In this document: piece by piece, positions 5,754-6,200 of the stretch
How positions within the stretch are numbered: position 1 is the stretch's first letter
How the letters are laid out: each line of letters starts with the position of its first letter
From: an uncultured Gallionellaceae bacterium
GTDB taxonomy: Bacteria; Pseudomonadota; Gammaproteobacteria; Burkholderiales; Sulfuricellaceae
NCBI GenBank assembly: GCA_937873435.1
Contig: CALMWM010000672.1
Span: forward strand, 1-6,200
Length of the DNA: 6,200 nt
Direction: 5' to 3'
Notes under the pieces: generated by a model
The model's database searches: none
What the model was told of the DNA's origin: nothing
What the model saw: only the letters and a program-made list of their open reading frames with translations
Translations under genes and position numbers: made by a program

Positions 5754-6200
5754 AAGCGGCCCGCGGGTTTACCCTGATCGAACTGCTCAGCGCGCTGTTG
5801 ATCCTGTCCTTGTTGGCGTTGATGTCCTATCGCGGACTTGGCGCGGTGCTCGATGCGCGCGAGCATGTTCGGGAAGAGACCGATAAATGGCGACGGGTTG
5901 GCGCTTTTTTTGCGCGCTTCGAGCGCGACGTGCAACTGGCAGCGGAGCGCCCGGTACGAACCGAATTCGGCATAGCGCCGGCATGGCGCGGACGGCCCGC
6001 GACGGCAAGCGAAGCGCGCCTGGAATTCAGCCGATCTTCCTTGGCCGAGGGTGTAGATGCCGCGCGGCGTATCGCTTACCGCCTGAACGAGAAACAGGAA
6101 ATCGAGTTGTGGCTATGGCCGGGCCTCGATGTGCCGCCCGGTGCGCTACCGGCGCGTTATCCGGTATTGCATGGGGTGGCTCAATTCGAGTTGCAATATC
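5750..6200 (+). CDS. gspJ: GspJ, minor pseudopilin (partial, runs off the right edge)
   Basis: GspJ is a minor pseudopilin of the GspI-J-K tip complex. The first 150 codons are visible; the family is usually about 195-210 residues, so some 50 are missing. The leader MKAARG is followed by F7 (+1), E11 (+5) and a hydrophobic helix ending near M25. The SYRGLGAVLDAREHV stretch (26-40) is the usual GspJ continuation, and 'WRRVGAFFARFERDVQLAAERPVR' lies at 47-70. Then come ARLEFSRSS (88-96), RRIAYRLN (105-112) and IELWLWPGLD (117-126), which fit the GspJ beta domain. The ATG overlaps the gspI stop as ATGA, which indicates translational coupling; no separate strong Shine-Dalgarno is seen. gspK would be expected next, beyond the window. 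Confidence 0.93.
   Translation, partial: MKAARGFTLIELLSALLILSLLALMSYRGLGAVLDAREHVREETDKWRRVGAFFARFERDVQLAAERPVRTEFGIAPAWRGRPATASEARLEFSRSSLAEGVDAARRIAYRLNEKQEIELWLWPGLDVPPGALPARYPVLHGVAQFELQY

Noticed and set aside
1..6200. A new or undescribed biological system
   Set aside because: Every gene is a recognisable intact T2SS component in conserved order, with no unassigned gene, mobile element or foreign-looking segment in the window.

Overview
The window is the core of one type II secretion system (T2SS, general secretory pathway) locus. Eight gsp genes fill almost all of it. The DNA is GC-rich, the genes are tightly packed, and the proteins include a short GspC without a PDZ domain and a GspD resembling those of betaproteobacteria. 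These points suggest a Gram-negative betaproteobacterium, but that is an inference from style and family resemblance; no species-level marker is present.

Layout: two arms diverge from a spacer at about 4284-4418. The leftward (minus-strand) arm reads gspC (4283-3807), gspD (3763-1760), gspE (1763-297) and gspF (from 297, running off the left edge after 99 codons). gspD/gspE overlap by 4 bases and gspE/gspF by 1 base. gspC and gspD are separated by 43 bases that carry a strong stem-loop. The rightward (plus-strand) arm reads gspG (4419-4865), gspH (4877-5386), gspI (5379-5753) and gspJ (from 5750, running off the right edge). Their junctions are an 11-base gap, an 8-base overlap and a 4-base overlap.

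Function: GspD is the outer-membrane secretin. GspC is the inner-membrane clamp that contacts it. GspE is the cytoplasmic motor ATPase and GspF the inner-membrane platform protein. GspG is the major pseudopilin, and GspH, GspI and GspJ are minor pseudopilins. Together they build the periplasmic pseudopilus that pushes folded exoproteins through the secretin. The missing core parts (GspK, GspL, GspM, possibly GspN) probably follow gspJ beyond the right edge. A prepilin peptidase (GspO/PilD) is needed to process the four pseudopilins and is not in this window.

All eight reading frames are intact over the visible region, and the key motifs of each family are present. I found no tRNA, rRNA, mobile element, CRISPR array, pseudogene or intrinsic terminator. 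I did not find an undescribed system. The points worth a second look are regulatory or structural: a mid-operon stem-loop whose only internal mismatch becomes a G-U wobble in the gspC-gspD transcript, a pair of stem-loops in the 3' part of gspD, the shared divergent promoter spacer, the minimal GspC, and the proline-rich tail of GspD.
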